DNA of 64,000 nucleotides from Citrobacter freundii ATCC 8090 = MTCC 1658 = NBRC 12681 (GCF_011064845.1 NZ_CP049015.1:4092001-4156000); one strand, 5' to 3'. Positions 18,793 through 29,804 are shown, counted from the first letter of the stretch. The notes: a model not told the origin generated them from the letters alone. A program made the numbers and translations.

Positions 18793-20769
18793 TTACTCAT
18801 CTTCCAGATAAGTATAACCGTACAGACCGGCTTCAAACTCTTCGAGGAACTGCTGTTGCAGCTCAGCGTCCAGATCGGTGTTTTTCACCTGGTCACGGAA
18901 CTGCGTCAGCAGGGTGTTCGGATCCAGCTGCACGTATTGCAGCATATCCGCCACGGTATCCCCTTCGTCGGACAGCTCAACTTCTACGCTGCCGTCAGGG
19001 AAGACGAACACGTCAACCGCTTCGGTATCACCAAACAAGTTGTGCATGTTGCCGAGGATCTCCTGGTACGCACCCACCATAAAGAAGCCCAGCATCGGCG
19101 GGTTCTCAGGGTCGTATTCCGGCATCGGCATGGTGGTCGCAATGCCATCACCGTCAACGTAGTGGTCGATAGCGCCATCAGAGTCACAGGTGATATCCAA
19201 CAGCACCGCGCGGCGTTCAGGCACCTGATTCAACCCTTCCAGCGGCATTACCGGGAACAGCTGATCGATCCCCCACGCATCCGGCATCGACTGGAACAGC
19301 GAGAAGTTGACGTAAATCTTATCCGCCATACGCTCCTGCAGCTCGTCGATAATCGGACGGTGCGCACGGTTGCTCGGGTCGAGTTGTTTCTGCACTTCAT
19401 GGCACATGTTCAGATACAGCTGCTCTGCCCACGCACGCTCCTGCAGGCTAAAGGTGCCTGAAGAGTACCCAACGTGAATATCGTGCAGATCCATCTGGCT
19501 GTCGTGCAGCCATTCACGCAGCGAACGACGGGTTCCCGGTTCATGCATCTCTTGCCAGGTTTCCCACATGCTTTGCAGGGCACGTGGCGCATCGTCAGCC
19601 GGAGGTGTAGCTTCGGTGTGTTCACTACGCTCAACGCCGATAATGTTAGATACCAGCACGGTATGGTGCGCGGTTACCGCGCGGCCAGACTCGGTGATTA
19701 CCGTCGGATGCGGCAGACCGTGTTCTTCACAGGCGTCGCCAATAGCCCAGATGATGTTGTTGGCGTATTCGTTCAAACCGTAGTTTACGGAACAGTCAGA
19801 CTGCGAACGGGTACCTTCGTAATCCACGCCCAGACCACCGCCCACGTCGAAGCACTGGATATTGACGCCAAGCTTGTGCAGCTCAACGTAGAAACGCGCC
19901 GATTCACGTACGCCGGTGGCGATATCACGAATGTTCGCCATTTGGGAGCCGAGATGGAAGTGCAGCAACTGGATGCTGTCCAGACGACCACGCTCGCGCA
20001 GAATTTCTACCAGTTGCAGCACCTGGTTTGCCGCCAGGCCGAATTTTGATTTTTCACCGCCGGAGGACTGCCACTTGCCAGAGCCCTGCGACGCCAGACG
20101 CGCACGCACGCCCAGACGCGGAACGACATTCAGGCGTTCAGCTTCATCCAGCACGATAGCGATTTCAGACATCTTCTCGATGACCAGATAGACCTTATGG
20201 CCCATCTTCTCGCCAATCAGCGCCAGACGGATATATTCGCGGTCTTTATAACCGTTACACACGATCACGCTACGGGTCATTCCGGCATGGGCCAGAACGG
20301 CCATCAATTCAGCTTTGGAACCAGCTTCCAGCCCCAGCGGTTCGCCGGAGTGGATCAGCGATTCAATCACGCGACGATGCTGGTTGACCTTGATCGGGTA
20401 AACGAGGAAATAGTCACCGTTGTAGCCGTAGGATTCACGGGCGCGTTTAAACGCGGCGTTAATCGAACGCAAACGATGTTGCAGGATCTGCGGGAAGCAG
20501 AACAATGCAGGCAGACGCTGGCCCTGCGCTTCACGGGCTTTCACCAACTCAGCAAGGTCAACGCGCGCTTCGGGTACGTCCGGATCCGGGCACACGCTGA
20601 TGTGGCCCAGTTCATTGACGTCGTAGTAGTTATTACCCCACCAGGCAATATTGTAAGTACGCAGCATCTTGCTGGCTTCCTGGGAACTCATTGCAACCTC
20701 CTGCATGGAGCGTAGTACACCGTGTTCGCCTGCTGACGAAGGCGAACCCAAAGAAATGTCGTCAGACAT
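18793..20769 (-). CDS. speA: Biosynthetic arginine decarboxylase
   Basis: 658 aa from the ATG at 20769, which has GAGG at good spacing; the in-frame TTG four codons earlier is part of that ribosome site. PLP enzyme of fold type III converting arginine to agmatine. The PLP lysine is in V-Y-P-I-K-V-N-Q (near residue 127); H-F-H-L-G-S-Q and [10 protein letters not shown] form the cofactor pocket. E. coli SpeA is periplasm-associated and post-translationally processed, though no signal peptide is obvious here. The small gene yqgB ends 8 bases upstream. Confidence 0.97.
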   Translation of the reverse strand: MSDDISLGSPSSAGEHGVLRSMQEVAMSSQEASKMLRTYNIAWWGNNYYDVNELGHISVCPDPDVPEARVDLAELVKAREAQGQRLPALFCFPQILQHRLRSINAAFKRARESYGYNGDYFLVYPIKVNQHRRVIESLIHSGEPLGLEAGSKAELMAVLAHAGMTRSVIVCNGYKDREYIRLALIGEKMGHKVYLVIEKMSEIAIVLDEAERLNVVPRLGVRARLASQGSGKWQSSGGEKSKFGLAANQVLQLVEILRERGRLDSIQLLHFHLGSQMANIRDIATGVRESARFYVELHKLGVNIQCFDVGGGLGVDYEGTRSQSDCSVNYGLNEYANNIIWAIGDACEEHGLPHPTVITESGRAVTAHHTVLVSNIIGVERSEHTEATPPADDAPRALQSMWETWQEMHEPGTRRSLREWLHDSQMDLHDIHVGYSSGTFSLQERAWAEQLYLNMCHEVQKQLDPSNRAHRPIIDELQERMADKIYVNFSLFQSMPDAWGIDQLFPVMPLEGLNQVPERRAVLLDITCDSDGAIDHYVDGDGIATTMPMPEYDPENPPMLGFFMVGAYQEILGNMHNLFGDTEAVDVFVFPDGSVEVELSDEGDTVADMLQYVQLDPNTLLTQFRDQVKNTDLDAELQQQFLEEFEAGLYGYTYLEDE

Positions 20770-20777
20770 AGCGAACC

Positions 20778-20909
20778 TCAAATTTTATTAACAAGTGTAA
20801 AACAGTTGACTACTATCGCAATCCGAAGACGCGATAACAACCCAAATACAGGCAGAATTTGCAGCAGATAGTGCTGACGCTCCGACTGTGCGACCGGTTT
20901 CTTTTTCAT
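20778..20909 (-). CDS. yqgB: Small protein YqgB, directly upstream of speA
   Basis: 43 codons from ATG at 20909 to TGA at 20778. The start [13 protein letters not shown] and the end [10 protein letters not shown] match the E. coli YqgB of equal length as I remember it. A basic N terminus is followed by a hydrophobic stretch (about residues 16-38), possibly one membrane helix. The stop codon lies within the speA ribosome site region, 8 bases before speA, so the two are probably translationally linked. Function is not established; a leader-type role for speA is possible. Confidence 0.75.
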   Translation of the reverse strand: MKKKPVAQSERQHYLLQILPVFGLLSRLRIAIVVNCFTLVNKI

Positions 20910-21556
20910 ATCAATGTAAACACGTAACCGAACTTAATGCTGACGGTTCGGCGAAACCACGAGAAAACTCTTGTTTACCAAGAGCGCCCTTGTTCAGTTC
21001 TTAGTGACCGTTACCGGCCCTGGAGTCCTGAGAAGCGCCGAGATGGGTATAACATCGGCAGGTATGCAAGATGCAGATTGCGGGGAACATATGTACACCA
21101 GAACGGTGCGACAGATTCAGCAGAATACAACGGTTCATTATCTCGTATCACCTCCACGGTTGCTCCTTACGGAACGAACCCACAAGCCAAAGCTAAAGTC
21201 TTAACCCGGCTGGAAGTGGCAACACGATGAAAACGTCGTGTGCTTTTGTATGAGCCGCGCGCCGCGTTTTATACCCATAAGGAAGTCAAAAAGCAAAAGA
21301 TAAATGCGCGCATTGCCAGCACCGTCAGGAAAAATTTCCAGTTACATTTTCAGTACAATGCGACCTCAATCAAAAAAAGCTGGAAATCAGGCGAAGAACT
21401 GTCCTAAAATAGCCGTCCAGATGTTAATCCATCTATACCGATTAACACTCAGACTGCCAGTGTCCGTCATCTGCAGACTCATGGTAGAATCTTCTACACA
21501 TGGCTATTCCACTCGACAGTTTGAGCTAACCAAATTCTCCTTAGGTGAAATTAAAT
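20910..21556. other. 647-base divergent region between yqgB-speA and metK
   Basis: It holds the promoters of both directions. A 77-codon plus-strand frame at 20971-21204 is at about the place of E. coli yqgC, but it has no clear ribosome site and I cannot recognise its product, so it is not called. The segment close to metK contains MetJ-box-like repeats. Confidence 0.5.
21411..21442. promoter_or_regulatory. Tandem MetJ-box-like repeats upstream of metK
   Basis: Four consecutive 8-mers (AGCCGTCC, AGATGTTA, ATCCATCT, ATACCGAT) each partly match the met box AGACGTCT, the tandem arrangement that MetJ binds. metK is a MetJ target in E. coli. The matches are individually weak, so the exact extent is uncertain. 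Confidence 0.45.
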
Positions 21557-22711
21557 ATGGCAAAACACCTTTTTACGTCCGAGTCCGTATCAGAAGGGCA
21601 TCCTGACAAAATCGCTGACCAAATCTCTGACGCCGTACTGGACGCAATCCTCGAGCAGGATCCGAAAGCACGCGTTGCCTGCGAAACCTACGTCAAAACC
21701 GGTATGGTTTTAGTTGGCGGTGAGATCACCACCAGCGCATGGGTTGATATCGAAGAGATCACCCGTAATACGGTTCGCGAAATTGGCTATGTGCATTCCG
21801 ACATGGGCTTTGACGCCAACTCTTGTGCGGTACTGAGCGCGATTGGTAAACAGTCTCCGGACATCAACCAGGGTGTTGACCGCGCCGATCCGCTGGAACA
21901 GGGCGCAGGCGACCAGGGTCTGATGTTTGGTTATGCAACCAACGAAACCGACGTGCTGATGCCAGCTCCAATTACCTATGCTCACCGTCTGGTGCAGCGT
22001 CAGGCTGAAGTGCGTAAAAACGGCACTTTATCCTGGCTGCGTCCGGATGCAAAAAGCCAGGTTACCTTCCAGTATGACGACGGCAAAATCGTCGGTATTG
22101 ATGCGGTTGTTCTGTCGACTCAGCACTCTGAAGACATCGATCAGAAATCGCTGCAAGAAGCAGTTATGGAAGAGATCATCAAGCCGGTACTGCCTACTGA
22201 ATGGCTGACTGCTTCGACCAAGTTCTTCATCAACCCAACCGGTCGTTTCGTAATCGGCGGTCCAATGGGCGACTGTGGACTGACAGGTCGTAAAATCATC
22301 GTTGATACCTACGGCGGCATGGCGCGTCACGGCGGCGGTGCATTCTCTGGTAAGGATCCGTCTAAAGTTGACCGTTCCGCAGCCTATGCAGCTCGTTACG
22401 TCGCGAAAAACATTGTTGCCGCTGGTCTGGCTGATCGCTGTGAGATTCAGGTTTCCTACGCAATCGGCGTGGCTGAACCGACCTCTATCATGGTGGAAAC
22501 GTTTGGTACTGAAAAAGTGCCTTCTGAGCAACTGACCCTGCTGGTGCGCGAGTTCTTCGACCTGCGCCCGTATGGTCTGATTCAGATGCTGGATCTGCTG
22601 CACCCGATTTACAAAGAAACCGCTGCTTACGGTCACTTTGGTCGCGAACATTTCCCATGGGAAAAAACCGACAAAGCCGCTCTGCTGCGTGAAGCTGCCG
22701 GTCTGAAGTAA
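21557..22711 (+). CDS. metK: S-adenosylmethionine synthetase
   Basis: 384 aa from the ATG at 21557 (preceded by TTAGGTGA), the E. coli length. Makes S-adenosylmethionine from methionine and ATP. Signatures include G-H-P-D-K-I-A-D-Q near the N terminus, the [12 protein letters not shown] hexapeptide region (near residue 117) and the glycine-rich G-G-G-A-F-S-G-K-D loop (near 260). Product feeds methylation and, after decarboxylation, spermidine synthesis, which fits its polyamine gene neighbours. Own terminator follows. Confidence 0.98.
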   Translation: MAKHLFTSESVSEGHPDKIADQISDAVLDAILEQDPKARVACETYVKTGMVLVGGEITTSAWVDIEEITRNTVREIGYVHSDMGFDANSCAVLSAIGKQSPDINQGVDRADPLEQGAGDQGLMFGYATNETDVLMPAPITYAHRLVQRQAEVRKNGTLSWLRPDAKSQVTFQYDDGKIVGIDAVVLSTQHSEDIDQKSLQEAVMEEIIKPVLPTEWLTASTKFFINPTGRFVIGGPMGDCGLTGRKIIVDTYGGMARHGGGAFSGKDPSKVDRSAAYAARYVAKNIVAAGLADRCEIQVSYAIGVAEPTSIMVETFGTEKVPSEQLTLLVREFFDLRPYGLIQMLDLLHPIYKETAAYGHFGREHFPWEKTDKAALLREAAGLK

Positions 22712-22735
22712 TTCCCTCACGGCTCAACGCTTATG

Positions 22736-22762
22736 AAGACCAGCCTCGCGCTGGTCTTTTTT
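22736..22762 (+). terminator. Intrinsic terminator of metK
   Basis: GACCAGC/GCTGGTC stem (22738-22756) with a short CTCGC loop and six T. Confidence 0.92.
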
Positions 22763-22827
22763 ATGTCCTTTTCTCTTCCATACCCCATAGCCAAAGCTAC
22801 GCTAATCTCCCTTGTTGCAAACAACAA

Positions 22828-22843
22828 ATGAAAGCGATTACAT
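22828..22843. promoter_or_regulatory. Distal GalR/GalS-like operator upstream of galP
   Basis: ATGAAAGCGATTACAT resembles GTGTAANCGNTTACAC, strongest in the right half. It is 183 bases from the proximal operator, centre to centre, a spacing compatible with repression looping. Confidence 0.5.
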
Positions 22844-23010
22844 ATCGTAGAATTTCGATCCAACATGAATCAACATCTCTTCGTTACTATGATTGCATCA
22901 CTGTTACATTATATTTCAGCATTATCTTAAACCCAGACAATCAATGTTATTCATGCGAAATAAATAACGTTATTTTTCAATCAAATAACCAATAACTTAC
23001 ATGAATGCTA

Positions 23011-23026
23011 GTGTAACCGATTACAC
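23011..23026. promoter_or_regulatory. GalR/GalS operator of galP
   Basis: GTGTAACCGATTACAC is a full match to the GalR/GalS operator consensus. It sits 85 bases upstream of the galP ATG and directly beside a CRP-like site. GalR and GalS control of galP is established in E. coli. Confidence 0.85.
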
Positions 23027-23029
23027 TAA

Positions 23030-23045
23030 TGTGATGTGATTCGCA
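23030..23045. promoter_or_regulatory. CRP-like site in the galP promoter
   Basis: TGTGA-N6-TCGCA matches the CRP consensus TGTGA-N6-TCACA at nine of ten positions and adjoins the GalR operator, the usual gal-regulon arrangement. Confidence 0.7.
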
Positions 23046-23110
23046 TTTTTTTACCCCGTACTCACCTACCCTTAACATCAACAAAACTAGCTACCCAACC
23101 GGAGGGCATC

Positions 23111-24505
23111 ATGCCTGACAATAAAAAAACGGGGCGTTCCAACAAAGCCATGACATTTTTTGTCTGCTTTCTTGCAGCCCTGGCTGGATTACTTTTTGGC
23201 CTGGATATCGGTGTTATTGCCGGAGCTTTACCGTTCATCACCGACGAGTTCCAAATTACCCCCCACACTCAGGAATGGGTGGTGAGTTCGATGATGTTTG
23301 GTGCTGCCGTGGGTGCCGTCGGCAGCGGTTGGCTCTCCTTCAAACTGGGGCGTAAAAAGAGTTTGATGATCGGCGCAATCCTGTTTGTTGCCGGTTCACT
23401 GTTCTCCGCCGCGGCACCAAACGTTGAAGTGCTGTTGGTTTCCCGCGTGCTGCTCGGCCTTGCGGTAGGCGTTGCGTCTTATACCGCGCCGCTTTACCTG
23501 TCTGAAATTGCCCCGGAAAAAATTCGTGGCAGCATGATCTCTATGTATCAGTTGATGATCACCATCGGTATTTTGGGTGCGTATCTTTCCGATACGGCGT
23601 TTAGCTACAGCGGCGCATGGCGCTGGATGCTGGGCGTGATCATCATCCCTGCCCTGCTGCTGCTGGTTGGCGTTATCTTCCTGCCGGACAGCCCACGCTG
23701 GTTTGCTGCTAAACGTCGTTTTGTCGATGCTGAACGTGTTCTGTTGCGTTTGCGTGATACCAGCGCAGAAGCCAAACGCGAGCTGGATGAAATTCGTGAA
23801 AGTCTGCAGGTGAAGCAGAGCGGCTGGGCGCTGTTTAAAGAAAACAGCAACTTCCGCCGCGCGGTATTCCTTGGCGTCCTGTTACAGGTGATGCAGCAGT
23901 TCACCGGGATGAACGTCATTATGTATTACGCACCGAAAATCTTTGAGCTGGCGGGCTACACCAACACCACCGAGCAGATGTGGGGGACTGTTATCGTCGG
24001 TCTGACCAACGTGCTGGCAACCTTTATCGCCATTGGCCTGGTTGACCGCTGGGGCCGCAAGCCTACGCTGATCCTCGGCTTTATCGTCATGGCCGTCGGT
24101 ATGGGCGTGCTGGGTACGATGATGCACGTGGGTATTCACTCGGCGGCCGCGCAATACTTCGCTGTACTGATGCTGCTGATGTTTATCGTTGGCTTTGCCA
24201 TGAGCGCCGGTCCGCTGATTTGGGTTCTGTGCTCTGAAATCCAACCGCTGAAAGGCCGCGATTTCGGTATCACCTGCTCTACCGCAACCAACTGGATTGC
24301 CAATATGATCGTCGGTGCAACCTTCCTGACGATGCTGAACTCGCTGGGAAGCGCCAATACTTTCTGGGTCTACGGTGGTCTGAACGTCCTGTTCATCTTC
24401 CTGACCCTGTGGCTGATACCTGAAACTAAAAATGTCTCTCTGGAACACATTGAACGTAACCTGATGAAAGGTCGTAAACTGCGCGAAATTGGCGCACACG
24501 ACTAA
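23111..24505 (+). CDS. galP: Galactose:proton symporter
   Basis: 464 aa from the ATG at 23111 behind a strong GGAGGG ribosome site; the upstream in-frame extension covers the operator region and is rejected. Major facilitator of the sugar porter family with 12 predicted membrane helices. Family motifs: G-x-L-x-x-K-L-G-R-K-K (loop 2-3), D-S-P-R-W-F before the central loop, Q-Q-F-T-G-M-N in helix 7, V-D-R-W-G-R-K-P (loop 8-9) and P-E-T-K near the end. Imports galactose and also glucose. Confidence 0.96.
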   Translation: MPDNKKTGRSNKAMTFFVCFLAALAGLLFGLDIGVIAGALPFITDEFQITPHTQEWVVSSMMFGAAVGAVGSGWLSFKLGRKKSLMIGAILFVAGSLFSAAAPNVEVLLVSRVLLGLAVGVASYTAPLYLSEIAPEKIRGSMISMYQLMITIGILGAYLSDTAFSYSGAWRWMLGVIIIPALLLLVGVIFLPDSPRWFAAKRRFVDAERVLLRLRDTSAEAKRELDEIRESLQVKQSGWALFKENSNFRRAVFLGVLLQVMQQFTGMNVIMYYAPKIFELAGYTNTTEQMWGTVIVGLTNVLATFIAIGLVDRWGRKPTLILGFIVMAVGMGVLGTMMHVGIHSAAAQYFAVLMLLMFIVGFAMSAGPLIWVLCSEIQPLKGRDFGITCSTATNWIANMIVGATFLTMLNSLGSANTFWVYGGLNVLFIFLTLWLIPETKNVSLEHIERNLMKGRKLREIGAHD

Positions 24506-24514
24506 TCACGAAAA

Positions 24515-24545
24515 GCTTCCTCCCCCGCGGGAGGAAGCCTTCCTC
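24515..24545 (+). terminator. Probable terminator after galP
   Basis: Ten-base perfect stem GCTTCCTCCC/GGGAGGAAGC followed by CTTCCTCTT. The T-run is interrupted, so strength is uncertain. Confidence 0.65.
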
Positions 24546-24582
24546 TTGCAGTCCCTTCCCTGTCGCACTATCCTCTGGCGTT

Positions 24583-25080
24583 ATGAAAACCTCCCGTCTC
24601 CCTATCGCCATCCAGCAAGCCGTTATGCGCAGCCTGCGGGAAAAACTCGCTCAGGCCAATCTCAAGCTAGAACGCAATTACCCGGAGCCAAAGCTGGTTT
24701 ACCAACAGCGCGGAACCGCCGCGGGTACCGCGTGGCTACAAACCTACGAAATTCGTCTGAATCCCGTCCTGCTGATGGAGAACGTTGACGCGTTCGTTAA
24801 CGAAGTGGTGCCCCATGAACTGGCGCATTTACTGGTGTGGAAATACTTTGGCCGCGTGCCGCCGCACGGCAAAGAGTGGAAATGGATGATGGAAAGCGTG
24901 CTGGGCGTGCCAGCCCGACGTACGCATCAGTTCGAACTGCAATCCGTGCAGCGTAAGACCTTTACTTACCGCTGCAAGTGTCAGGAACACCAACTGACCG
25001 TACGCCGCCATAACCGCGTGATACGCGGCGAAGCCACCTACCGCTGCGTTCACTGCGGCGAACCACTGATTGCAGAATAA
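24583..25080 (+). CDS. sprT: SprT-like zinc metallopeptidase-fold protein
   Basis: 165 aa, the E. coli length. The H-E-L-A-H zinc motif (near residue 78) and a C-terminal zinc ribbon (C-K-C ... C-V-H-C) define the SprT family, related to eukaryotic SPRTN proteases. Cellular role in bacteria is unclear. It is in a tail of single genes between galP and endA, and its ATG overlaps no neighbour. Confidence 0.93.
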   Translation: MKTSRLPIAIQQAVMRSLREKLAQANLKLERNYPEPKLVYQQRGTAAGTAWLQTYEIRLNPVLLMENVDAFVNEVVPHELAHLLVWKYFGRVPPHGKEWKWMMESVLGVPARRTHQFELQSVQRKTFTYRCKCQEHQLTVRRHNRVIRGEATYRCVHCGEPLIAE

Positions 25081-25174
25081 TCTTCAGAATTATCAGGAAC
25101 TTTTCTGATCTAACTGATTGCATACAGGAATGACTTTCGCTACGTTGCGGGCTCGTTTTGACACGGAGTTCGTG

Positions 25175-25882
25175 ATGTACCGTAATTTTTCTTTTGCTGC
25201 GGCCCTGTTAGCCGCAGCATTTTCAGGCCCGGCTTTAGCCGAAGGCATCAACAGTTTTTCTCAGGCAAAAGCGGCGGGCGTCAAAGTTAACGCCGATGCG
25301 CCAGGCGATTTCTACTGCGGTTGTAAAATTAACTGGCAAGGCAAAAAAGGGGTCGTGGACCTCGAATCCTGCGGCTATAAAGTGCGAAAAAACGAAAACC
25401 GCGCCAGTCGAATTGAATGGGAGCACGTTGTCCCCGCCTGGCATTTTGGTCATCAGCGCCAGTGCTGGCAGGACGGAGGGCGTAAAAACTGCGCTAAAGA
25501 TCCGGTCTATCGCAAAATGGAAAGCGATATGCATAACCTGCAGCCTGCGGTAGGTGAAGTGAATGGCGATCGCGCTAACTTCATGTACAGCCAGTGGAAC
25601 GGTGGCGAAGGCCAGTATGGACAGTGCGCGATGAAGGTTGATTTCAAAGAGAAAGTTGCCGAGCCGCCTGCCCGCGCCCGTGGCGCCATCGCGCGTACCT
25701 ATTTTTATATGCGCGACCAATACAACCTGACGCTCTCTCGCCAGCAAACCCAGCTTTTTAATGCCTGGAATAAGCAGTATCCGGTCACCGACTGGGAGTG
25801 TGAGCGCGACGAACGCATCGCGAAGGTACAGGGGAATCATAACCCCTATGTGCAACGCGCTTGCCAGGCGCAAAAGAGCTAA
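25175..25882 (+). CDS. endA: Periplasmic endonuclease I
   Basis: 235 aa from the ATG at 25175, the start giving a signal peptide that ends at A-L-A-E; the longer frame from 25118 is not supported. Endonuclease I cuts double-stranded DNA in the periplasm and is inhibited by tRNA. The beta-beta-alpha-metal active site is visible as E-W-E-H-V-V-P-A-W (near residue 95) and D-M-H-N-L-Q-P (near 128). Several conserved cysteine pairs suggest disulfides. Confidence 0.96.
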   Translation: MYRNFSFAAALLAAAFSGPALAEGINSFSQAKAAGVKVNADAPGDFYCGCKINWQGKKGVVDLESCGYKVRKNENRASRIEWEHVVPAWHFGHQRQCWQDGGRKNCAKDPVYRKMESDMHNLQPAVGEVNGDRANFMYSQWNGGEGQYGQCAMKVDFKEKVAEPPARARGAIARTYFYMRDQYNLTLSRQQTQLFNAWNKQYPVTDWECERDERIAKVQGNHNPYVQRACQAQKS

Positions 25883-25956
25883 CCTACACTAGCGGCAATA
25901 TTTTTAACCATGCCCTGGCCTGTTGCAGCCCAGGGCCATGACGCGGATGTTTAACT

Positions 25957-26688
25957 ATGCGCATTCCTCGCATTTATCACCCAGAGCCACTCGCTTCCGG
26001 TAGCCAAATTTCACTGTGTGAAGATGCTGCCAACCATATCGGCCGTGTACTACGTATGGGGCCAGGCCAGCCGCTACAGCTGTTTGATGGCAGCAATCAG
26101 GTATTCGACGCCGAAATTACCCACGCCAGTAAGAAAAGTGTGGAAGTGAAGGTGCTTAACGCTGAACTCGACGATCGGGAATCACCGTTGCATATCCACC
26201 TGGGCCAGGTAATGTCGCGCGGTGAAAAAATGGAATTTACTATCCAGAAATCGATTGAACTGGGTGTAAGCCTCATTACGCCACTTTTTTCTGAGCGTTG
26301 CGGCGTTAAACTGGACAATGAACGCCTGAACAAGAAGCTCCAGCAGTGGCAGAAAATCGCTATTGCCGCCTGCGAACAGTGCGGTCGTAATCGGGTGCCT
26401 GAAATTCGCCCGGCAATGGATCTGGAAGCATGGTGCGCAGAACAGGACGAAGGACTGAAGCTCAATCTGCATCCTCGCGCCAGCGCCAGCATTAACACGC
26501 TGCCGCTCCCGGTGGAGCGTATCCGCTTGCTGATTGGCCCGGAAGGTGGGTTGTCGGCAGATGAAATTGCCATGACCGCACGGTATCAGTTTACTGATAT
26601 TCTGTTAGGACCTCGCGTTCTGCGTACTGAGACAACTGCGCTCACCGCCATTACCGCGCTTCAGGTGCGTTTTGGCGATCTGGGCTAA
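25957..26688 (+). CDS. rsmE: 16S rRNA m3U1498 methyltransferase
   Basis: 243 aa, the E. coli length. SPOUT-class methyltransferase with an N-terminal PUA-like domain and C-terminal knotted SAM site; the knot motifs [10 protein letters not shown] (near residue 195) and [12 protein letters not shown] (near 222) are plain. It precedes gshB by 19 bases and the two are probably co-transcribed. Confidence 0.96.
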   Translation: MRIPRIYHPEPLASGSQISLCEDAANHIGRVLRMGPGQPLQLFDGSNQVFDAEITHASKKSVEVKVLNAELDDRESPLHIHLGQVMSRGEKMEFTIQKSIELGVSLITPLFSERCGVKLDNERLNKKLQQWQKIAIAACEQCGRNRVPEIRPAMDLEAWCAEQDEGLKLNLHPRASASINTLPLPVERIRLLIGPEGGLSADEIAMTARYQFTDILLGPRVLRTETTALTAITALQVRFGDLG

Positions 26689-26707
26689 GGCATAAACGGA
26701 GAAGAAC

Positions 26708-27655
26708 ATGATCAAGCTCGGCATCGTGATGGATCCCATCGCAAGCATCAACATCAAGAAAGATTCCAGCTTCGCAATGCTGCTGGAAGCGCAACGCCGC
26801 GGTTACGAAATTCATTATATGGAGATGGCCGATCTTTATCTGATCAACGGTGAAGCCCGCGCCCATACGCGTACCCTGAGCGTAGAGCAGAACTACGACA
26901 AATGGTATGAATTTAAGAGCGAACAGGATCTCCCGCTGGCAGACCTGGACGTTATTCTGATGCGTAAGGATCCGCCGTTTGATACCGAGTTCATCTACGC
27001 GACCTATATTCTGGAACGTGCAGAAGAGAAAGGAACGCTGATCGTCAACAAACCGCAGAGCCTGCGCGACTGCAACGAAAAGTTGTTCACCGCATGGTTT
27101 GCCGATCTGACGCCGGAAACGCTGGTCACGCGTAATAAAGCGCAGCTGAAAGCCTTCTGGCAAAAACACAGCGACATCATTCTCAAACCGCTGGACGGCA
27201 TGGGCGGGGCCTCTATTTTCCGCGTGAAGGAAGGCGATCCGAACCTTGGCGTTATTGCGGAAACGCTGACCGAGCACGGTACCCGCTACTGCATGGCGCA
27301 GAACTATCTGCCAGCCATTAAAGACGGCGATAAACGCGTGCTGGTGGTCGATGGCGAACCCGTTCCTTACTGCCTGGCGCGTATTCCGCAGGGCGGCGAA
27401 ACCCGTGGCAACCTGGCCGCAGGTGGTCGTGGCGAGCCGCGTCCATTAACCGACAGTGACTGGGAAATTGCCCGTCGCATTGGGCCAACGCTGAAAGCGA
27501 AAGGTTTGATTTTTGTCGGTCTGGATATCATTGGCGATCGTCTGACGGAAATTAACGTCACCAGCCCAACCTGTATTCGTGAAATTGAAGCGGAGTTCCC
27601 GGTTTCGATTACCGGTATGCTGATGGATGCCATTGAGGCCCGTCTGCAGAAGTAA
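26708..27655 (+). CDS. gshB: Glutathione synthetase
   Basis: 315 aa. ATP-grasp ligase joining gamma-glutamylcysteine and glycine. The N-terminal domain I-K-L-G-I-V-M-D-P-I, the ATP-grasp K-P-L-D-G-M-G-G-A-S-I-F-R loop (near residue 160) and the metal-binding D-I-I-G-D-R-L-T-E-I-N-V-T-S-P-T segment (near 275) fit the family. Its product is the substrate of Gss, encoded at 45 kb. A BIME follows. Confidence 0.97.
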   Translation: MIKLGIVMDPIASINIKKDSSFAMLLEAQRRGYEIHYMEMADLYLINGEARAHTRTLSVEQNYDKWYEFKSEQDLPLADLDVILMRKDPPFDTEFIYATYILERAEEKGTLIVNKPQSLRDCNEKLFTAWFADLTPETLVTRNKAQLKAFWQKHSDIILKPLDGMGGASIFRVKEGDPNLGVIAETLTEHGTRYCMAQNYLPAIKDGDKRVLVVDGEPVPYCLARIPQGGETRGNLAAGGRGEPRPLTDSDWEIARRIGPTLKAKGLIFVGLDIIGDRLTEINVTSPTCIREIEAEFPVSITGMLMDAIEARLQK

Positions 27656-27662
27656 ATACGTT

Positions 27663-27749
27663 GCCGGATGGCGACGATTTCGCGTCTAATCCGGCCTACA
27701 ATTGCACCCCGTAGGCCGGATTAGGCAAAGCCGACATCCGGCAAGCTAT
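27663..27749. repeat. BIME: two inverted REP units between gshB and yqgE
   Basis: GCCGGATGGCGAC...TAATCCGGCCTAC and GTAGGCCGGATTAG...CATCCGGC face each other across a short spacer. Confidence 0.85.
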
Positions 27750-27830
27750 TTTCAGAGGGTGACATCTTCGCACTTTGCCCACATACTGGGCGCTGTTGCT
27801 TTTTTGAACCAGGAAACAGAACCTCTGACA

Positions 27831-28394
27831 ATGAATTTACAGCATCACTTTCTAATTGCCATGCCTGCTCTCCAGGATCCAATTTTCCGCCGTTCCGTGG
27901 TGTATATTTGCGAACACAATGAGAACGGAGCAATGGGGATTATCGTCAATAAGCCTCTGGAAAACTTACAAATTGAAGGGATTCTGGAAAAGCTGAAGAT
28001 TACTCCAGAAGAACGCGATCCGGCCATTCGTCTGGATAAGCCCGTGATGCTCGGCGGCCCGCTGGCAGAAGACCGTGGATTTATACTTCATACCCCACCG
28101 TCGCGCTTTGCGTCCAGTATTCGCATTTCTGATAACACCATCATCACAACCTCCCGCGATGTATTAGAAACCCTGGGTACGCAGGAACAACCGTCCGAAG
28201 TGCTGGTTGCGCTGGGTTATTCATCATGGGAAAAGGGCCAACTGGAACAAGAGTTACTGGATAACGCCTGGCTTACGGCCCCTGCCGATCTCAACATCTT
28301 ATTCAAAACACCGATTGCCGACCGCTGGCGCGATGCGGCGAAGCTTATCGGGATAGATATTCAGACCATGCCCGGCGTGGCGGGACACGCATGA
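27831..28394 (+). CDS. yqgE: Conserved protein YqgE (DUF179/AlgH-like)
   Basis: 187 aa from the ATG at 27831, the E. coli length; upstream in-frame codons run through the BIME and are rejected. A single UPF0301 domain with the conserved [18 protein letters not shown] start and [10 protein letters not shown] centre. No enzymatic role is established. The stop codon shares bases with the ruvX start, linking the pair as in most proteobacteria. Confidence 0.93.
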   Translation: MNLQHHFLIAMPALQDPIFRRSVVYICEHNENGAMGIIVNKPLENLQIEGILEKLKITPEERDPAIRLDKPVMLGGPLAEDRGFILHTPPSRFASSIRISDNTIITTSRDVLETLGTQEQPSEVLVALGYSSWEKGQLEQELLDNAWLTAPADLNILFKTPIADRWRDAAKLIGIDIQTMPGVAGHA

Positions 28395-28810
28395 TGAACG
28401 GAACATTACTCTCTTTTGATTTTGGTACGAAAAGTATCGGCGTCGCCGTGGGTCAGCGCATTACCGGTACGGCAAGGCCATTGCCCGCCATCAAAGCACA
28501 GGACGGTACGCCAGACTGGAATTTGATTGAACGCCTGCTGAAAGAGTGGCAACCGGATGAAATCATTGTCGGCCTGCCACTCAACATGGATGGCACCGAA
28601 CAGCCCCTTACCGCGCGCGCACGTAAATTCGCTAATCGCATTCATGGTCGCTTTGGCGTAACCGTAACGCTGCACGATGAACGTTTGAGCACCGTCGAAG
28701 CCCGCTCAGGCCTGTTTGAGCAAGGCGGTTACCGGGCGTTGAATAAAGGCAAAGTGGACTCCGCTTCTGCCGTTATTATCCTGGAAAGCTATTTCGAGCA
28801 GGGCTATTAA
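28394..28810 (+). CDS. ruvX: Holliday-junction resolvase-fold protein RuvX/YqgF, 16S rRNA 5'-end processing
   Basis: 138 aa from the second of two adjacent ATGs (28391 and 28394); the second gives the E. coli length. RNase H-like fold with catalytic acid motifs D-F-G-T-K-S-I-G-V (residue 9 region), [12 protein letters not shown] and D-E-R-L-S-T-V-E-A. In E. coli it is essential and implicated in pre-16S rRNA 5' maturation. It ends overlapping the convergent yggR by 4 bases. Confidence 0.93.
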   Translation: MNGTLLSFDFGTKSIGVAVGQRITGTARPLPAIKAQDGTPDWNLIERLLKEWQPDEIIVGLPLNMDGTEQPLTARARKFANRIHGRFGVTVTLHDERLSTVEARSGLFEQGGYRALNKGKVDSASAVIILESYFEQGY

Positions 28811-29787
28811 AGCCGCCCCTGCGCCTGTCGCTGCTGCAAACTTTGTGCAAACGTCTGCATACCTGTCTGCTGCCCGGTTTGAATCACGCCGGGTAGCTGA
28901 TGCGTTTTCCCTTCGCGGATCAAATTGCCCACGGCGGGCGTGTTGACGAGCAGTTCGAATAGCGCCACGCGTCCCCCCTGCTTATCCTCCTCCAGTTTTT
29001 GCGAAAGAACCGCCCGCAGGCTGTCTGCCAGTTGGTTACGCACAGGATCTTTCTCTGTTGCTGCAAAGGAATCCACCAGCCGCGCGATGGCCTGCGCCGC
29101 ACCTCGCGTATGTAACGTTGCCAGCACCAGATGTCCGGTCTCCGCCGCCGTTAATGCCAGCCGAATGGTTTCCACGTCGCGCAGCTCACCCAGCAAAATA
29201 ACGTCGGGATCTTCGCGTAGCGCACCGCGCAAACCGGTGGCGAAAGAGGCGCAATGTGCGCCCACCTCCCGCTGTTGAATCAGACAACGTCGGCTGGTGT
29301 AGCGATATTCAATAGGATCTTCCAGCGTCAGAATGTGCCCCTCAATATGCTGATTAAGATACTCCACCATCGCCGCCAGGGTCGTAGATTTACCGCTGCC
29401 GGTAGCGCCTGTCACCAGAATCAACCCATTTTCACTGTGAAGCAGTTCAGGTATGACCGCGGGAGGCTGAAGATCGTCTAAATGAGGACAATCCAGCGGT
29501 AGCAGTCTTAGCGCCAGCGAGGTTCCCTGCAGATGGACAAATGCGCTGGCGCGCAGCCGCCGGGAGTCCGTCAGGGTAACGGCAAAATCAACCTGCCCTT
29601 GCTCCTGCAACTGTACCTGTTGTTGCTCACTGAGCCAGCACATCAGCAGATTCTCTACGTCAGGCGTGATAAACGGTGCGCTTTCGACTTTTCCATGTCT
29701 GCGCCAACGCGCGGGCCATGCATTGCACAGGTGTAGATCCGACACGTTATGCTTTACACTAAGGGCCACTATTTCTTCCATATTCAT
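28807..29787 (-). CDS. yggR: Orphan PilT-like secretion ATPase
   Basis: 326 aa from the ATG at 29787 (GAGGATG ribosome site), the E. coli length. GspE/PilT AAA+ ATPase: Walker [12 protein letters not shown] (near residue 130), Asp box [10 protein letters not shown], Walker [13 protein letters not shown] and His box [11 protein letters not shown]. Twitching-pilus retraction ATPases have this architecture, yet no pilus genes are nearby. Divergent from yggS with an 18-base gap, so the two share promoter space, an arrangement like pilT-yggS in other proteobacteria. Confidence 0.93.
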   Translation of the reverse strand: MNMEEIVALSVKHNVSDLHLCNAWPARWRRHGKVESAPFITPDVENLLMCWLSEQQQVQLQEQGQVDFAVTLTDSRRLRASAFVHLQGTSLALRLLPLDCPHLDDLQPPAVIPELLHSENGLILVTGATGSGKSTTLAAMVEYLNQHIEGHILTLEDPIEYRYTSRRCLIQQREVGAHCASFATGLRGALREDPDVILLGELRDVETIRLALTAAETGHLVLATLHTRGAAQAIARLVDSFAATEKDPVRNQLADSLRAVLSQKLEEDKQGGRVALFELLVNTPAVGNLIREGKTHQLPGVIQTGQQTGMQTFAQSLQQRQAQGRL

Positions 29788-29804
29788 ATGAACATCCTCG
29801 GAAA

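Noticed and set aside
20971..21204. 77-codon plus-strand frame between speA and metK, at the approximate place of E. coli yqgC
   Set aside because: No convincing ribosome site and no recognisable product; region is a divergent regulatory spacer.
25911..25935. Terminator after endA at GCCCTGG...CCAGGGC
   Set aside because: Good stem but followed by ATGACGCGG with no T-run; may only be a stabilising hairpin.
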